Assembly (NCBI GenBank): GCA_012656075.1
Contig: JAAKBF010000056.1
Location: forward strand, 186,001-250,000
DNA length: 64,000 bases
Reading direction: 5' to 3'
DNA from: Phytophthora hibernalis
Lineage: Eukaryota; Oomycota; Peronosporomycetes; Peronosporales; Peronosporaceae
Under the pieces are notes generated by a model, which saw only the letters and a program-made list of their open reading frames with translations, searched no databases and was not told the origin of the DNA. Positions 1 through 12,399 of the stretch are shown here, one piece after another; position 1 is the first letter of the stretch, and each line of letters starts with the position of its first letter. Both the position numbers and the translations under genes were made by a program.

Positions 1-895
1 CAGGAAGCGTATCAATGTAGTGTCGTATGAGTTCAGTTACCTGAGTCAGGTTGCTCAACGGTTCCCATGACGAACCAAGTGAAGTGTCGAGCCACTTGAC
101 TTTGAATTGCTGAACACCGTTCCGGTGTCGGTAGTTGGTAATCGCGTCCACGAGGTGACCTTCTGAGCCATCTGCCATCAATATTGGCGGTAGACGGGCC
201 ATTCGAGTTGGGTCATCGTCACGATGATAAGGTCGCAGCCGCGAGACATGATATTCAGGATGGAGTCGGAGGCCTGGTGGGAGGGCGAGCTTGTACGTGT
301 CTGGACCGGCTAACTTCACGACCTTGTAAGGGCCGATAAATCGCGGAGCGAGCTTACGCTTTCCATCGGTTCCCAAGTGAGCCAAATCGAGGTTTTCGGT
401 ATTCAGCAGCACAGAATCACCGACTGCAAAGGTGACGTGTGGTCGATTGAGGTCGTAGGCGGTATGCCAGCGAACTTGAGCCGCAGCCATTGTATCCTGG
501 ACCTCTACCAATATCGCTTGCTGGTGGGTGATGAACGTGGATGCTCGGGACTTGATCGTGTTCGGGATAACACAATCTGCCACAGATCGTGGCTGGTAGC
601 CCATGTCGGCCACGAATGGCGACATACCGGTCGTAATATGCACTCGAGCATTGTAAGCTAACTCGGCTAATGGTAGGAGCGAATTCCAGTCATCGTGGTG
701 CGGAAAAAGGAAGTGTCGGAGGTACTCGTTGACAAACTTGATGGTTACCTCCGACTGACCATCTGTAGACGGACGAAATGCCGTACTTAACTGCAAGCGC
801 GTCGCCTGTAATTTCATGATCGCCTGCCAGAGTCTTGAAGTGAACTTTGTGTCGCGATCAGAGACAATCGTTTCTGGCAATCCATGCAGACGCTG
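1..895 (-). pseudogene. Gypsy integrase core and chromodomain (runs off window)
   Basis: In the minus frame entered after the break at about 895 the sequence is open to the window edge. It shows LPETIVSDRDTKFTS with the second catalytic Asp, then a block like FRPSTDGQSEVTIKFVNEYL with the catalytic Glu, then the C-terminal GPYKVVKLAGPDTYKL fold (SH3-like) and HPEYHVSRLRPYH. Near positions 1-120 a chromodomain is visible (FKVKWLDTS, SSWEPLSNL). Chromodomains of such elements are thought to guide integration to heterochromatin. The stop codon is outside the window. Confidence 0.85.
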
Positions 896-1260
896 AAAAA
901 GCGCAAAACGAACGTGCTGTATCCTCAGTCGTCGCGTCCGTACGAGTCGCCACCAAAATGGGCCCGCTCGTAAGCCGATCGACGATTACCATCACCGCGT
1001 CGTGCCCTGATGAAGTCAAGGTAAGCTGGGTCATGAAGTCGATACTGATTTCGGCCCAGAGTCGGTTTGGTATTTCGAGAGGGTGGAGCAGTCCAGCTGG
1101 CTTGCCACGGACGTATTTGTTCCGCTGACAGGGCTTGCACGATGACACGTAACGCTGTACCGTAGCCGCCATACCCCGCCAGTAATATTTTTCCAGCAGC
1201 AATAGTAGAGTTTTGGCCTGGCCTGGGTGACCCCGTGCCGGCGTATCGTGCTCTTCAAAC
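858..1260 (-). pseudogene. Gypsy integrase zinc-binding domain and start of core
   Basis: The minus-strand reading gives HDTPARGHPGQ followed by YYWRGM and SSCKPCQRNK, which together form the HHCC zinc module of gypsy integrases. It then enters the catalytic core with WAEISIDFMTQL (first catalytic Asp in the SIDF block) and AVMVIVDRLT. The frame breaks at about 895, just before the LHGLPETIVSDRD block, which carries on in the next frame toward position 1. Confidence 0.85.
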
Positions 1261-1367
1261 AGAATAGCATTTCGTATCGCGGGGACGTCTGGAATAAAGA
1301 GGCGTCGCGGAGCATCAGGGCGGACTTGAAAATAGAGGAGTCCGTCTTGAATCAGGAATCGCCGAAG

Positions 1368-2279
1368 TCATCGCGAGCCACTGTCGTGATCCGCCACCAG
1401 GTCCTGCACGATAGGCCCAAATATTCGGTCCTGAGAGTAATTTTTGCGGCAAGCGTCGAGGACATCGACGGCCTCCACTGTTGTTTGAGCAAAAAGATTT
1501 GAGTGTTCTGCATCGGGATCTTGTGTGGTAAGCTGGTGAAGGAGCTCAGAGAGACTAATGGCTCGACTGGAGCCATCGGACCAGTCGGGGCGTCTCGAAA
1601 CACTGTCAGCGATGATGTTGGTGCTCCCCGCGATCCATCTAAAATGTGGCTGGAATAGTGAAAGCTCAATGAGCCACCTTGAAAGCCGCTGGGAACAGGT
1701 TTGCTGCTGCAGAATGCTTTCGATCGTTCGATGACCCGTGTTAAGAAAGAAAGGCTTGTCGATTAAGTACACTTTCCACGTGCGCATGGCGTGCAGTGCC
1801 GCAAGTAATTCCTTCTCGCGCGTAGGGTATATCAGCTCCGCTTGTGTGAGCTTACGCCCTCCATACGCAATGATGCTCTCTCGTCCGTCGTCGTCATACT
1901 GGAAGAGATACCCTCCAATAGCAAAATCAGAGGCGTCTACGCTGACATGAAAAGGTTTGTCAAAATCTGCGTGGGCCAACGTAGGTGTTGACGACAGTTT
2001 GGTCTTCAGTGCCAGGAACGCGGCCAATTGTTGTTCCGAAAGCGAAATTGAATCCTTCGATCGCTTGTTCTTGACGAGCTCAGTCAGTAACGCGACATGT
2101 TCAGCAAACCTCGCGCAAAACCGACTTACGTAGGCGCATGTGCCAATGAATGACTGCAATTCTCGCTTGGTCTTGGGCGTGGGCCAGTCTCGGATAGTAG
2201 AAGACTTAGCATGGTCAATTCGAACTCCCTCTACTCCAACGAAATCTCCCAGGCATGGGATTTCACGTGAACAAAACAC
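1368..2279 (-). pseudogene. Gypsy RT C-terminus and RNase H
   Basis: Continues the RT (block FCSREIPCLG, then the connection with RELQSFIGTCAYVSRFC) into a retroviral-type RNase H. The RNase H shows HVSVDASDFAIGG with the first catalytic Asp, TREKELLAALHAM with the catalytic Glu, and ADSVSRRPD near the end (usually ADxLSR). The last residues (after about SDGSS) belong to the linker to integrase. It lies in a different frame from the RT fragment that should precede it, with an overlap of about 50 bp at the frame break. Confidence 0.88.
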
Positions 2280-2659
2280 GCATTTCTCGATTTTAACGTA
2301 AAGCTGCAGCGAGTGAGCACTTTCCTCAACGCGTCCAAATGCTCTTTCACAGATTTGGACGAGGTAAAAATGAATAAGTCGTCGAAGTAAGTCCGGCAGA
2401 AATCGTTGTAGTCCTTGAAAACAGATTGAACGAGCCGGTTGAAGCAGGAAGGCCTGTTAGAAATACCCATCGGAGTCACTAGGTACTCAAACAGCCCATC
2501 AGGAGTAGAGAAGGCCGTGTAAGGGATGGAGTCTTCCGCTAATTTTACCTGGAAGAAACCCCATAGCAAATCCAAAGCCGAAAACATGCGCCCACGTGAC
2601 ATTGCTCGAAGTATTTCACGTGACTGATCAATTCCGGACCTTTCAGTGGTTACATGCAC
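2231..2659 (-). pseudogene. Gypsy reverse transcriptase fragment
   Basis: About 142 codons of the RT palm. It carries FSALDLLWGFFQVKL, the conserved block with the first catalytic Asp, then TPMGISNRPSCFNRL, then the active-site box YFDDLFIF, a YxDD variant that keeps both Asp residues. The fingers region that should precede it is missing, so the fragment is 5'-truncated. A missing base near 2303 moves the frame before the KCVFC block, which continues in the next open frame. The reading starts at a GTG only because upstream sequence is lost; no real start is present. Confidence 0.88.
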
Positions 2660-2700
2660 ACGAACTCTCGAACGACTACCAACGGAGCTTCCACAGGGAA

Positions 2701-4501
2701 GTCTGTGACGCTGTTTTGAGAGTTATTGCAAACAACGACACTCCTACAATTGTTTCCCTCTGTTATTAATCGAAGTAGAAAGCAAACCGCAAGAGCTTTC
2801 ATATACTTACCACATCAATCTATTGCCTGGGAAGTCTTCTGGTTTAAAGCCTGAGCCCATTCCTTCTCGGTGCTATCACCTCATATTTGGCAAGTTAAGA
2901 ACGCTTTCTTCCACCATCACCTTGTTGGGAATGGATAACACTACATCAGATATATAATCCTGTAAGCACTTTCGAGCTCCTTAACTATGGGGACGAGATG
3001 TCACACAATACGACTTTTGCATTGGCTGAAATTACGAAATGTGTCGATCCTAATTGGTTTAAATGTCTCCAACTGTGTGCACCACATTTCAGACGTTCCT
3101 CTGGGCTAGCATTTTATTACAGAATGGAGGCAATCGATAATGACTGGGTATATTCAAACTTGGGCCTGGATGTTGGCAATGGGGGCTTAGTAGGGTGACC
3201 AATGCAAAGCAGCAGCCCCACAAACGAGCAGGGTTTAAAAGATCGACTCAACGCTCTCAATGTATTTAGCTGTATTGCCTCTCATACCCAGCATGACCGG
3301 AAACCGGAAACCAATATTGCTTCATTACAAGCTCTACTATTCGTATGGATACGACTTAGCTTTTGTTTGAGCCAATGTGATGTGTTTTAGAGCTGTTAGT
3401 GAGTTTTGTTCAATATAGCTAACTTTAGAGATGAGTATGACCGAAAGAGGACCACACACAGTAGAAGTCGATGGCGGGCGTCCTTGGTCGAACGGATAAT
3501 TGGCATAGTTAAATACTTTGGATTAATGATATTCCAGGTTTTGCATTTCCATCTATTAGCTAGAGGTACGAGGTATATTTGGCATGACTGTAACAATTGG
3601 AAATACACATTCGTATTCTATGAAGTGAACTACAAATCAGGATAAAACGTCCTAGAGGGTCATCTGTAGTGTTTTCACATTAGCCGAGATCTCTTCGCGC
3701 AACTTTTTTAAAAAAGCCCAGACTGTATAGGGTCAATTGCTGCTTTCGAATGCACCACATTCTCTGGCTTATATTTCCAGAGTCTACCAGGGATTGCAAC
3801 GAGTTCTGATTCCTTGTATTTCTACTTTCTTTCCTATTATAATACGATATGGATACTTATTACAACACAATGAGCGTTAAGAACCTTCGTCTTTTACGTG
3901 CAGCAAAGGCGTTATCCAGTACTGTACCGTTCGAGCATCATTTGTGTATTTTATATTTCAGATTTTGTATGCAACCTTTCATTTGAAAAGCAGTTGAATT
4001 TAGCAGTTAGATCAATCGGCAATGCAACGATGCACTAATTACACCTATGAATGCCGGACAATAACCAACTTGATGTGGTGTACTCTGCACGCGCTTCAAT
4101 ATACCAAATATGGTACGCAAACGTACGAAATTATCCACACCCCACTGTAATATACGGTCACTGTGTGTTACAGTAACGTTTTACTTAGACTGTAAAAAAA
4201 TGTGCTGTAACGGAGATAGTCCGTTGCAGGCCGTTGCATGCGACCGAGTCCGTGCGAGGAAAGCCGTACTTGATCGCAGGAGTGCGGCGGTTACTGCGTT
4301 AGTTTCACCGCAGCAGTTAGGAAGCAGTAGTTTGCATAGCACCACAACTCAATTCAGTCTTCAATTCGCCTCTTAACCGAGACTCAAGGTCAAGCACTAC
4401 TAAACGCAAGACAATTTCGAAATTAGAGCCGAAGGCTTTGCAACAACCTTCGAGGCAGCACCGTACAAACTCTCTTAAGTACGGATCGACTCGTCCAGGG
4501 T
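2701..4501. other. Gene-free repeat-derived spacer
   Basis: AT-rich sequence with no open frame that resembles a protein. The stretch at about 3762-3795 (ending in a CAGAGTCTACC-like block) resembles sequence near 20190-20222, so it is dispersed repeat material. The part just upstream of 4502 is probably the LTR and untranslated leader of the gypsy element that follows, but I could not find its matching LTR or a clear primer-binding site. Confidence 0.5.
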
Positions 4502-5689
4502 ATGAGCTCAAGAAAGACCGCTCGGCAACCCGAAGACGAATCACCAAATCTACGACCCTACCAAGCTCCACGTATGGACTCCACTGATACCGCTCAAGTT
4601 CCTAACTCGGATGGCTACGCTGAACCCGGAGCCATGCCCGAGCAGCAACAGTACCACGAGGTGCCGCCACAACCGGCAAGTACTGAGGAGGGCTCTGCGA
4701 TGCCAACTGGGCCAGCTCCGCCTGCTCCTCAGTCTGGATCTGTCCCAACTGCCCACGGTGCGAGTGACACGGCCCAGATGTTGGCCAGCTTAGTGAGTTT
4801 GTTCTCGCTACAGCAACAAGCAATTACTACCAGCCAGCAGCAGATGCATGCCTTCATGGCGCAGCAGGCAAGGTTCCAACAGGAAATGTACGAGATGCAA
4901 TCGCGTGCTAACCGCCAAAAGCAGAAGGCGAACCCACCTAAGTTTCACGGGCGCGCCGAGGATGATTTGGAGCTGTGGCTATTCCACATTGAAGAGCACT
5001 TTGCTGCGTACACGCTCGAGATGAGAAGCAACGACTCTCGCTTCGTCGACATGGTTGTATCATTTCTGGGCGTGGATGTGATGGCTTGGTACCGTGAATT
5101 CAAGCATGCGATGGGCAGTAATCCCCGTCCTTGGCCGCTGTTCAAACAGCAAATAAGGGCCCGATATCGCGACAGTGATTAAGAGTTCAAGTTATTGACG
5201 AAGATGCACGACCTGCAAGTTACAGGCACGCAACAAGAATACAGCACGAAGTTAATGCAGCTGCTGTCAATGTCGTCGATCACCATGCCTGAAATCGTGA
5301 AGCGTTGGTTCTATCAGCAGAACCTGCGCGCTGAAACGAACTCCTACGTCTCGCAAAACTGTTCCATCACCTTGAAGGACACAATTGCCCACGCACAGCG
5401 ATTTGAAGACGCCCGTAAGGCACCGACATCGAAGCAAGGTTCAGCTGGTGCACTCAAGCAAGACCGCAAGGAGAATCGCTACCAGCAAGGAAAGGGAAGA
5501 GGAACTGAGGCGGGAACTTCAAATTCGAAAGCCCCGCCAAAGTCGATATCAAATTCGGGAGGTAGTACAACGACGCCGCCTAGTTTCAAGTGCGGCGTCC
5601 TGGGTCACAAGTCGCCCGGTTGTCCTGGCACGGACACCGGTGCGCCAAAAACTAGGACACTCGGTGGGCTGGCGCCCCACCAAGAATGA
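4502..5689 (+). pseudogene. Gypsy gag polyprotein with internal stop and damaged zinc knuckle
   Basis: A Pro/Gln-rich N-terminus is followed by a capsid-like retrotransposon gag domain (ELWLFHIEEHFAAYTLE, DMVVSFLGVDVMAWYREF). The first open part ends at a TAA at 5180-5182; the same frame continues with EFKLLTKMHDLQVTG through to 5689. Near the C-terminus is a CCHC knuckle in which the first Cys is replaced by Ser (SFKCGVLGHKSPGC). Start chosen at ATG-like codon 4502, the first in-frame start after the leader. Not functional as read. Confidence 0.82.
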
Positions 5690-5729
5690 CGCCGCTACGG
5701 TCGGTCATGCAGCAGCACCGCGTCCAGCC

Positions 5730-6284
5730 TCTGGCAGTCAAGGCCCCGTCCACTATGAGAACGACGACGTGGCTTTGATGCACCAACACTCTTCCCAACA
5801 TGGCCATCTACAACTTCAAGGCTTGGTTGAAGGTCAACCAGCCTCAGCTTTCATTGACAGCGGCACATCGTTTAATGCCGTGTGTCCACACTTTGCCGCT
5901 CGTGACGGACTAACAATCCGCGATCACGACCGGCCACTAACTATTCGCCTTGGTGGCGGAAAAGAGACTGTTATTCCTCGGCGAGTGACATCTCTCTCTA
6001 TTATTCTACCTGATTTTTCAATTTACACTACTGGAGCATTCGTAATGGAGATCCCTGAGTCATGCGATATCATGCTCGGCATGCCATGGCTCGAGGATGT
6101 GAACCCGATCATCGACTGGACGGCCAAGACGGTGCGCCCTCGGCCGGACGCCCAGCCCATCGCGCGTGTGGGTGGACGGCGACGTCGTCTTCCGCGAATG
6201 GCTCCAAAGCGGCGTGACGCGACACGCTTGCGTGATTACTTTACCCAGGGATATCACTACCACTCGATTGGTTTGACCTCGTGA
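5730..6284 (+). pseudogene. Gypsy aspartic protease (retropepsin) region
   Basis: In the frame after gag the sequence shows LQGLVEGQPASAFIDSGTSF, with the DSGT active-site motif of retropepsins, then the flap-like region and CDIMLGMPWLEDVNPIIDW, the C-terminal signature of gypsy proteases (usually LGMPWL...IDW). The reading ends at a TGA at 6282-6284. Upstream residues in the same frame are an out-of-frame shadow of gag. The active-site Asp is intact. Confidence 0.82.
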
Positions 6285-6394
6285 TATTAACAAGCTTCTA
6301 AGAGCGACTGACAATGAATTTTGCTTCTTTGTCAATACGTCGGGAGGATCTGAGATGACGCCCAAGGCTGTGGGAGGCACTAGAATGATCACCA

Positions 6395-6690
6395 GTGTAC
6401 CCATTGCTGCTTGAGTTCCGCGACATAGTTTTTCGATCGGAACTGCCTTCAATTCCTCCAACTCAAAAAAAGAATATGGATGCTAGTATCGACGTTTCGG
6501 GTGCAACACCGGTCCACCGGAAGCAGTTCCCGTTTTCCAGGGAGCAGCGAGACGCGATCCGTCAGTGGTCTCGCGAAATGCTCAAGGCAAAACTTATCCG
6601 GCCGTCCAATTCACCATATTGCACTCCGACGTTTTGCGTACGTAAGGCAAGTGGTGAATGGCCGTGGTTCTCAGTTATCATGACGAAGGC
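6395..6690 (+). pseudogene. N-terminal RT fragment of the gypsy element
   Basis: Shows the entry segment of gypsy RT: an FRDIVFRSELPSIPP-like stretch, then PVHRKQFPFSREQRDAIRQW, ending near IRPSNSPYCTPTFCVRKASG. These correspond to the region before the first RT motif. Similarity stops at about 6665-6690 where a short segment of unknown sequence begins, so no catalytic motif is present. Confidence 0.8.
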
Positions 6691-6834
6691 GGTCGTGCCA
6701 AGAACTAGGCATACACGCTGGAGACGACGTCTCCTGGATACTTGGCATCTTGGGCACTGTTGTGCGTGCGTCTTCGCGTTGCTTTTCTCCCGGCAACCGA
6801 TGCCTTCCGACAACGTTCACGGTTTCTCGCTTGC

Positions 6835-8560
6835 AAGCAAGGTAAACGTGAGATGTACGAGTACGTACAAGAGATACACACGTTGGCGTCATCTCTGGTT
6901 GGAACCCCTTGGCTGAAGACGTCAAGACGACGGTCTTCATGGACAACTTGAAGGTCGGTCCCGCGCGCACACAGCTTTTCCGCGTGCACGCGTCCACCAT
7001 GAAGGAGGCGATTAAGCTCGCCCTCCAAGAAGAGTACAGCCATAAGCAGACTGCACTTCGGTTGTTGCACCAGTTGTCGTCGTGGACAACGAGCCAGTGC
7101 CCATGGACTAGAGCTCTGTTGAGATGAGTTGGGTCCGCTGCTTTACATGCGGCGGAGTGGGACACTACCAACAGGTTTTTCCCTCGCCTGAAGCGGCAAA
7201 GAAACCATTCCCGAAAGCTCAAGGGTCTAGAGGTCGCTGGCGCAAGCCGCGACTGTCTGGTCAAGGATACCCCAGTAGTGGTGGGGAAGACCCGAGTCTT
7301 CGTGACGGTGAGCGGGTGGTGCACACCACAAAGGCTTTGTGGGTGAGGGACTTTATCTCTCAAATTTGCGAAGAGTAAGGTTGCTGATAGTACACGCGAG
7401 TGTACGGGGATCTGAATATCCCTTCAAAGTTTCGATACCTGGGGCGTCAATTGATTTTGTTCGCCGCCGGAGTATTGCCAACGCTCAGTGGGAGGGCAAT
7501 GACGTTGGTCTGTATAGACCTGGTTGTCACAGACTCGAATACCAGCACAACATTAAGTTGTACGTGGCTGCGAACACGTTTGCTGGGTACGCGGTGTCAC
7601 GGACACACGCACCCTTGAGCCGTACGTGGTTGTGAACACGTACGATGCTCACTTGGGTTTGCTGCGCCACGAACGCACGCACCCTGAGCCACTTGGCGCG
7701 GTGGGCTCTTAGGAGCTAGCCGGTCTCCGAGCTCTGACAGAGCATTGGTGGTTAATGTTCCCACATCTGTCTGGAACCGAGGCTCCCATGGATACAGGTA
7801 AAATACCATGGAGTCCTCTGTTGCTAACGAACCTGCAACAAGCCCAAGGGTCTTGGATGTCTCCAGACCCGCGAGGGAAGATGCAATGCCAGCACCTTCC
7901 AGCGCACCAAGTCGTTGCGCCGTACGGGCATCAACGGAGTCCGTAAAGGACGACGACCGTCTACAAGTGGCCGTAAGCCCACGTGAGACCGGAGAAGTCA
8001 AGACCGTGGTCAGCGCCAAGGTTGCTAGCGGAACCTCTAGTGTGGGTAACATAGTTCCACACGGACCGGTACAGGCTCCAGACGCTGTACCCAGACCAAA
8101 TACGGCTGTGGGTAACACAGGACCACGACAGAAGTCGCGACACGATGTCAGGACTGAGCTGCAGGAAGAAGCTCGGAGTCAACGATGACTCCTTCGGCGC
8201 CGCCGCCAGAAGAATGTTATCACATTTTCGACGGCGTGACTGGCCGCAAGGTCACATCCGGGTCTGTCCAGTTGGAGGCCCCGCCGGAGATGTCGGATCT
8301 ACTGCATCCCGATGCTATGCACATCGACAGGGCCCCACGCCCAGCATGTGTGACTGCAACACCGGTAGGACACATCGCTGTCAGTCGTCGCGCCGTGCGG
8401 GCTTCGACGGACGTACTGTTGATAAGTACAACCGCAATGATGGATTAAGTCTACGTGAGGTCAAGAAAGCCAAGACCGTGGTGAAGGCAGAGGTACGTTA
8501 CGCAACCTCTATTGTGTGTAACCAAGTACCACACGGAGTCAAACAGGGCTCTTGAAGCCT
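6835..8560 (+). mobile_element. Second gypsy remnant: gag, zinc knuckle, protease, linker
   Basis: A different gypsy family, frame-broken throughout. At 6840-7070 a gag block reads GKREMYEYVQEIHTLASS and VGPARTQLFRVHAST. At 7124-7200 a zinc knuckle, RCFTCGGVGHYQQVF, has lost its last Cys (now Phe). At 7390-7540 a protease-like block, SIPGASIDFVRRRSIA, lacks the Asp of the IDSGA motif. At 7808-8550 a low-complexity linker includes EECYHIFDGVTGRKV. RT, RNase H and integrase are absent. The 8560-8700 segment may be an LTR but has no partner in the window. Confidence 0.72.
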
Positions 8561-8969
8561 CCAACCCGGATTGAGTCTGCATTTTCGATACGATAGCTTG
8601 CTGGAATAATAAAGCTGAAAAATAGATTCCTGACTCTCTATTCCTTCGTCTTTGTCCTCGTAAGTTTTATTTTGCTTAAAACTTAATTTATAAGGCTGAA
8701 CCTATTAATGCCGGTACACGCACGAGACTCGTTATCCTACCCCTGGAGACAAGGTGAAATCGTGGCAAGAACACGAATAGGTGTTTCCACCTCCTGTCCG
8801 GCGTTGCAGTTAGGAACCCCTCCGCTCAGAACGAAGAGGCGCATCTGCAACGGCAGAGCAAGCATCTCTATCTCCACAACGGAACTCACTCGACAATCTG
8901 CTTCCCTCCAAGCAAACAACTCACCTCCGCTCGCTCAGCGCACCAGCTCTTCGTGATTATCACCAGCGT

Positions 8970-9825
8970 CATGGCTTCAACCAGCCGACCATCGACGCCT
9001 TCTACAGCCACGACCTCGCCGACAGCGCCGCCAGCACCTGCTGCTCCACCGTCAAGTCCTGTTCCGGCCACTGCCTCGGCCGTAGACCGTGATCCACCTC
9101 AGCCCCGCGACTTGCGAAGACATCCAGGCGCCCAATGTATCCACCAACTCTCACACTAGCAAACGGATTTCAAAGCGTAAGGCCGAGGGGGTGACACGCG
9201 CTCCACTGAACGTCAAAGAAGCTTGACCGACAAGTACTGCCGTCCTCAGGCTTCAGTCTGGAAGCAATTCTGGCAGCATCACCTGTCCTCTCGAAGGCAC
9301 CCGCGGCGAGGCCAAAATCCCCGGAAAGCAGAAAACTGGAACATCAGCCCGTGCAGTGCGTCTGGCACATGCGCCGAGTAATTTTAGCAGTGGAGCTGCC
9401 GGGAGCAAATCAAAGACAAAGCGTCCGGACAAATCTCCCGTCGCTCAATAATATATCTGGGCAGCCCACTGCAGGACGCCACCGACACACCTGTACCTTC
9501 TCTGCCAGCAACATCTGCAGGATTTCCCATTGCGGCACTCAAGCACAGCGCGATTCAACGTGCAAACATGGGGTATAGTGACGACGACGTCACCGCTTTC
9601 GATTAGGCCTCGTTCCTCGGTTCATCGCACGCGCCGGTGCCGGAAGCTGAGCCTCCGGCTCCAATGGTGTCTAGTGCTCCGCCTCAACCGGCAACCACGA
9701 CACGCAATGGTGTAGTCGCACAACTAGCTGCACAGGTGGAGTCATTGAGTGTATTGATCCTGGAAATGCGCGAGCGCCTTGCGACATCGAGTATACTAGC
9801 TGCGGCACCGATTACGCACCAGTAA
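8970..9825 (+). pseudogene. Gag-like ORF remnant of the DIRS element
   Basis: Begins with a Ser/Thr/Pro/Ala-rich segment (TSRPSTPSTATTSPTAPP) typical of low-complexity gag-like ORF1 products, then breaks. A later piece at about 9637-9825 has VVAQLAAQVESLSVLILEMR, a short coiled coil often seen in such ORFs. Assignment rests on position upstream of the RT more than on similarity. Confidence 0.45.
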
Positions 9826-10983
9826 TTTGAACGATGCAACCGATCATGCATGAATCGACGTTGCAGTCCTCACGGACGCAACCTGCGGCCAATAGCCACG
9901 GGTTGCCGCCCGTGCAGTTGCGTGAACTGCGAGCGTCGAGTTTTCCATCCACGGTACACCGCGGCAGGGGCGACTTCGCTCCGCACCCAACACATCCTTG
10001 CGACCTACCGAGGCATCCGGAGCCTGAGCAAACAAGATGGTACGTTCACCCCGCCCATAGATACACTACTCAGCTTTCGTGGGGCGCTTGACATCCCGTT
10101 CGATATGACTACCACAACTGCCTCTGGCAACTACAGCGTGAAAATCGGCTCGCAGGGACTTTCGCTCACATACTTTCGCCCTCTGTCGGATGAGGAGAGA
10201 TTGACTCGCAGCTCCAATAATGCCAACTTCGCCACCGATTTTAGCTCCACCGCCCAACCCCCTCAAGCCCCTTCTACGTGCACCAGACCCTTACCACCCC
10301 TGTCACGCTTCGGCACGGCCAACATCACATCCCAAATACACACAAAACTGCACATATCCCTCCCTTCGACCAGTCGCCAACACTATCAATTCGACATTAG
10401 CCTCGGGGCCAACACCAGCACGCCTCCCGGCCACTGCTTCAACAACATTAGCTGATACATTTGCACGCACTACCAGCACACTGAGCGACCTCTGTCCCTC
10501 GGACCGTACAAACATCCACTCAGGTCGCATGGGCACCAAGCCTTCGGCTTGTGGTCGGCCCTATGAACCACATATGCATGTGTCCTTGACACTGCGCACT
10601 CAACCATCAATCGCTTCAAAAGGCTATGTCCGAATTCGTCCGCCGTTCACACGTCTCGCTACAGGCACTTATCAAACTTTGCCGTAGGCAAACCCCATCG
10701 GATTATCGCCCCAACAAGAACATCATACCTAACCAGATCGAGAGGAATTGTGCGGATTACCCCCAACTCCCGTAGCTGCTAACTGGAACGCGAATGGATC
10801 TGCGTTAAGTTACAGTCACCACTGCCGGCTCAAACCACACCACCCAATAACCACCATTCAGCCCATGCTCGACTGAATGTGCTTCGCAAAAACATTCGGA
10901 AGGAGCAAGACCTCAGCCGGTGCATCGTTGTTGACAGCGACATAGCTCGATTCTGACCAGATGTCTTTCTCAGTCCGTTCGGC

Positions 10984-12095
10984 GTGGTAACAAAGGTGTT
11001 GACGATCCAAACATTTCGGGGAGGGTTATTCATGACGTATCGTTCCACAATCCCCACTGTGGTATGTGAGCCCTGTGATATCATAGCACGAGAAACACTA
11101 GGACAGTGGTCATGTTTTCCCAGTCATCCCATCAAAATACTCCTCGGAGATGTTTCTTCCGCATTCAGCAACCTTGGAGTTCACAGTAAATCCGCCCGCC
11201 TATTTGCGGGGACAATACCCGAGGATAACGAGCTCATTATTGACCTGTCAGCCTGTTTTGGGTGGACAGGAACCGATGCCGTCAACGACGACAAATTTAC
11301 AGCATGGGATACACGGCAAAAGGTTCTCGGCCTTGTTCTTGACACCACGGCCAAAACGATCGCTATTCCAATTACCAAAATTCAGAAAGCCACTCAGCTG
11401 GTTTCCAATGCTTTCACTGCCAAATCACTATGGCGGGCAGAATACCACCCGCTCTTAGGATCCCTGCGTCATGTTGCAACATGCATCCGACCCGCTCGTC
11501 CATTTCTTCAGCGCCACCGCACAGCGGAATCCTGTCCTTACCGATGGTTGTCGGTAACGATAACGGAGCAAATGCGTCACGACCTTACCTAATGGAGACA
11601 CATATTGAATTCCCCATGATCAATGGAGTTCCACTCGAATATTTTAGGTCTTATCCTCCCGCTGACATTTCAATTGAAATAGATGCCTCGGACACGAGTC
11701 TATGCGCTCTAGAAAGAAGTCGCCAACGCGTCCTCGTCTACAACTTCTCCAAGAGGGAACAGGAACAATCCCTCACTACCGAGTTCCACGCCACTCACGA
11801 CGATGAGTTTGGCATCTACTCTCGTGTGAATTTGCGGTTTACACGTGGGCAGATGTGTGGAGTGTTAAGAATGCGAAACACCCCGATACACGTTCATTTC
11901 CGCATTGACAACACGGCCGCGGTGGCGTGGAAATCCAAAATGTCCTCTAAGAACAAACGTGCTCAAAAAGTTATCCGATTATTGAGCTTTTGGGAGACGT
12001 CACATGGCCTACAGTTCTCCGCAGCCCACGTTGCAGGAGTTGAAAATGTCATAGCAGATGCGGGCTCACGCCTCTCGAACATCCAAATGCTTTAA
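10984..12095 (+). pseudogene. DIRS reverse transcriptase and RNase H
   Basis: The RT part shows ILLGDVSSAFSNLGVHSKSA and ELIIDLSACFGWTGT, the DIRS versions of RT motifs (DVxxAFRN, IDL.a.FGW). Upstream, FRGGLFMTYRST is a degraded entry motif. In the next frame, ADISIEIDASDTSLCAL carries the first RNase H Asp, followed by an IDNTAAVAW block and a terminal HVAGVENVIADAGSRL (catalytic Asp in IAD). The two parts are in different frames, joined by a break near 11460-11600. Confidence 0.8.
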
Positions 12096-12399
12096 CAATG
12101 TTTACTAGCCTAACTTCTTCCTGGTTACAGGGCCGTCCCACCGTGGACATCAATGGCCTGGAGGCGATCTGGCACGATATCTGCTCAAACACTCAGTGGC
12201 AGACTGCACCTACGGAAAATACAAGCGTGCCTTGCAAGTCTGGTACACCTACATCACTCGTCCGGGGGGAAACCATGGATGCTGGGAGCCCCAATGCTGA
12301 ACAAACTAAGTACATTTCCGAATTCACCATTGTCGGCTTGCAGTCCGGCTACGGGTCGAATCAGCCCGTCCGCAGTTCAACAATCCTGAACACTTTGAT

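Larger units (their letters stand above)
1..2700 (-). mobile_element. Decayed Ty3/gypsy retrotransposon with chromodomain (pol part)
   Basis: Read on the minus strand, the order is reverse transcriptase, RNase H, H2C2 zinc-binding module, integrase core and chromodomain, which is the pol order of a Ty3/gypsy chromovirus. The element leaves the window at its 3' side (position 1) and loses similarity upstream of the RT at about 2700. No gag, protease or LTR is recognisable next to it. Single-base frame breaks near 2300 and 895 split the polyprotein, so this copy is not functional as read. Family assignment is firm; the exact lineage is not. Confidence 0.9.
4502..6690 (+). mobile_element. Truncated Ty3/gypsy retrotransposon (gag-protease-RT start)
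   Basis: Plus-strand gag, zinc knuckle, retropepsin and the first 80-90 residues of reverse transcriptase, in gypsy order. It stops at about 6690, where the RT runs into unrelated sequence and then into another gypsy gag. An in-frame TAA at 5180 splits gag and a frame change separates gag from protease. Either the copy was truncated by another insertion or two elements recombined here. Confidence 0.88.
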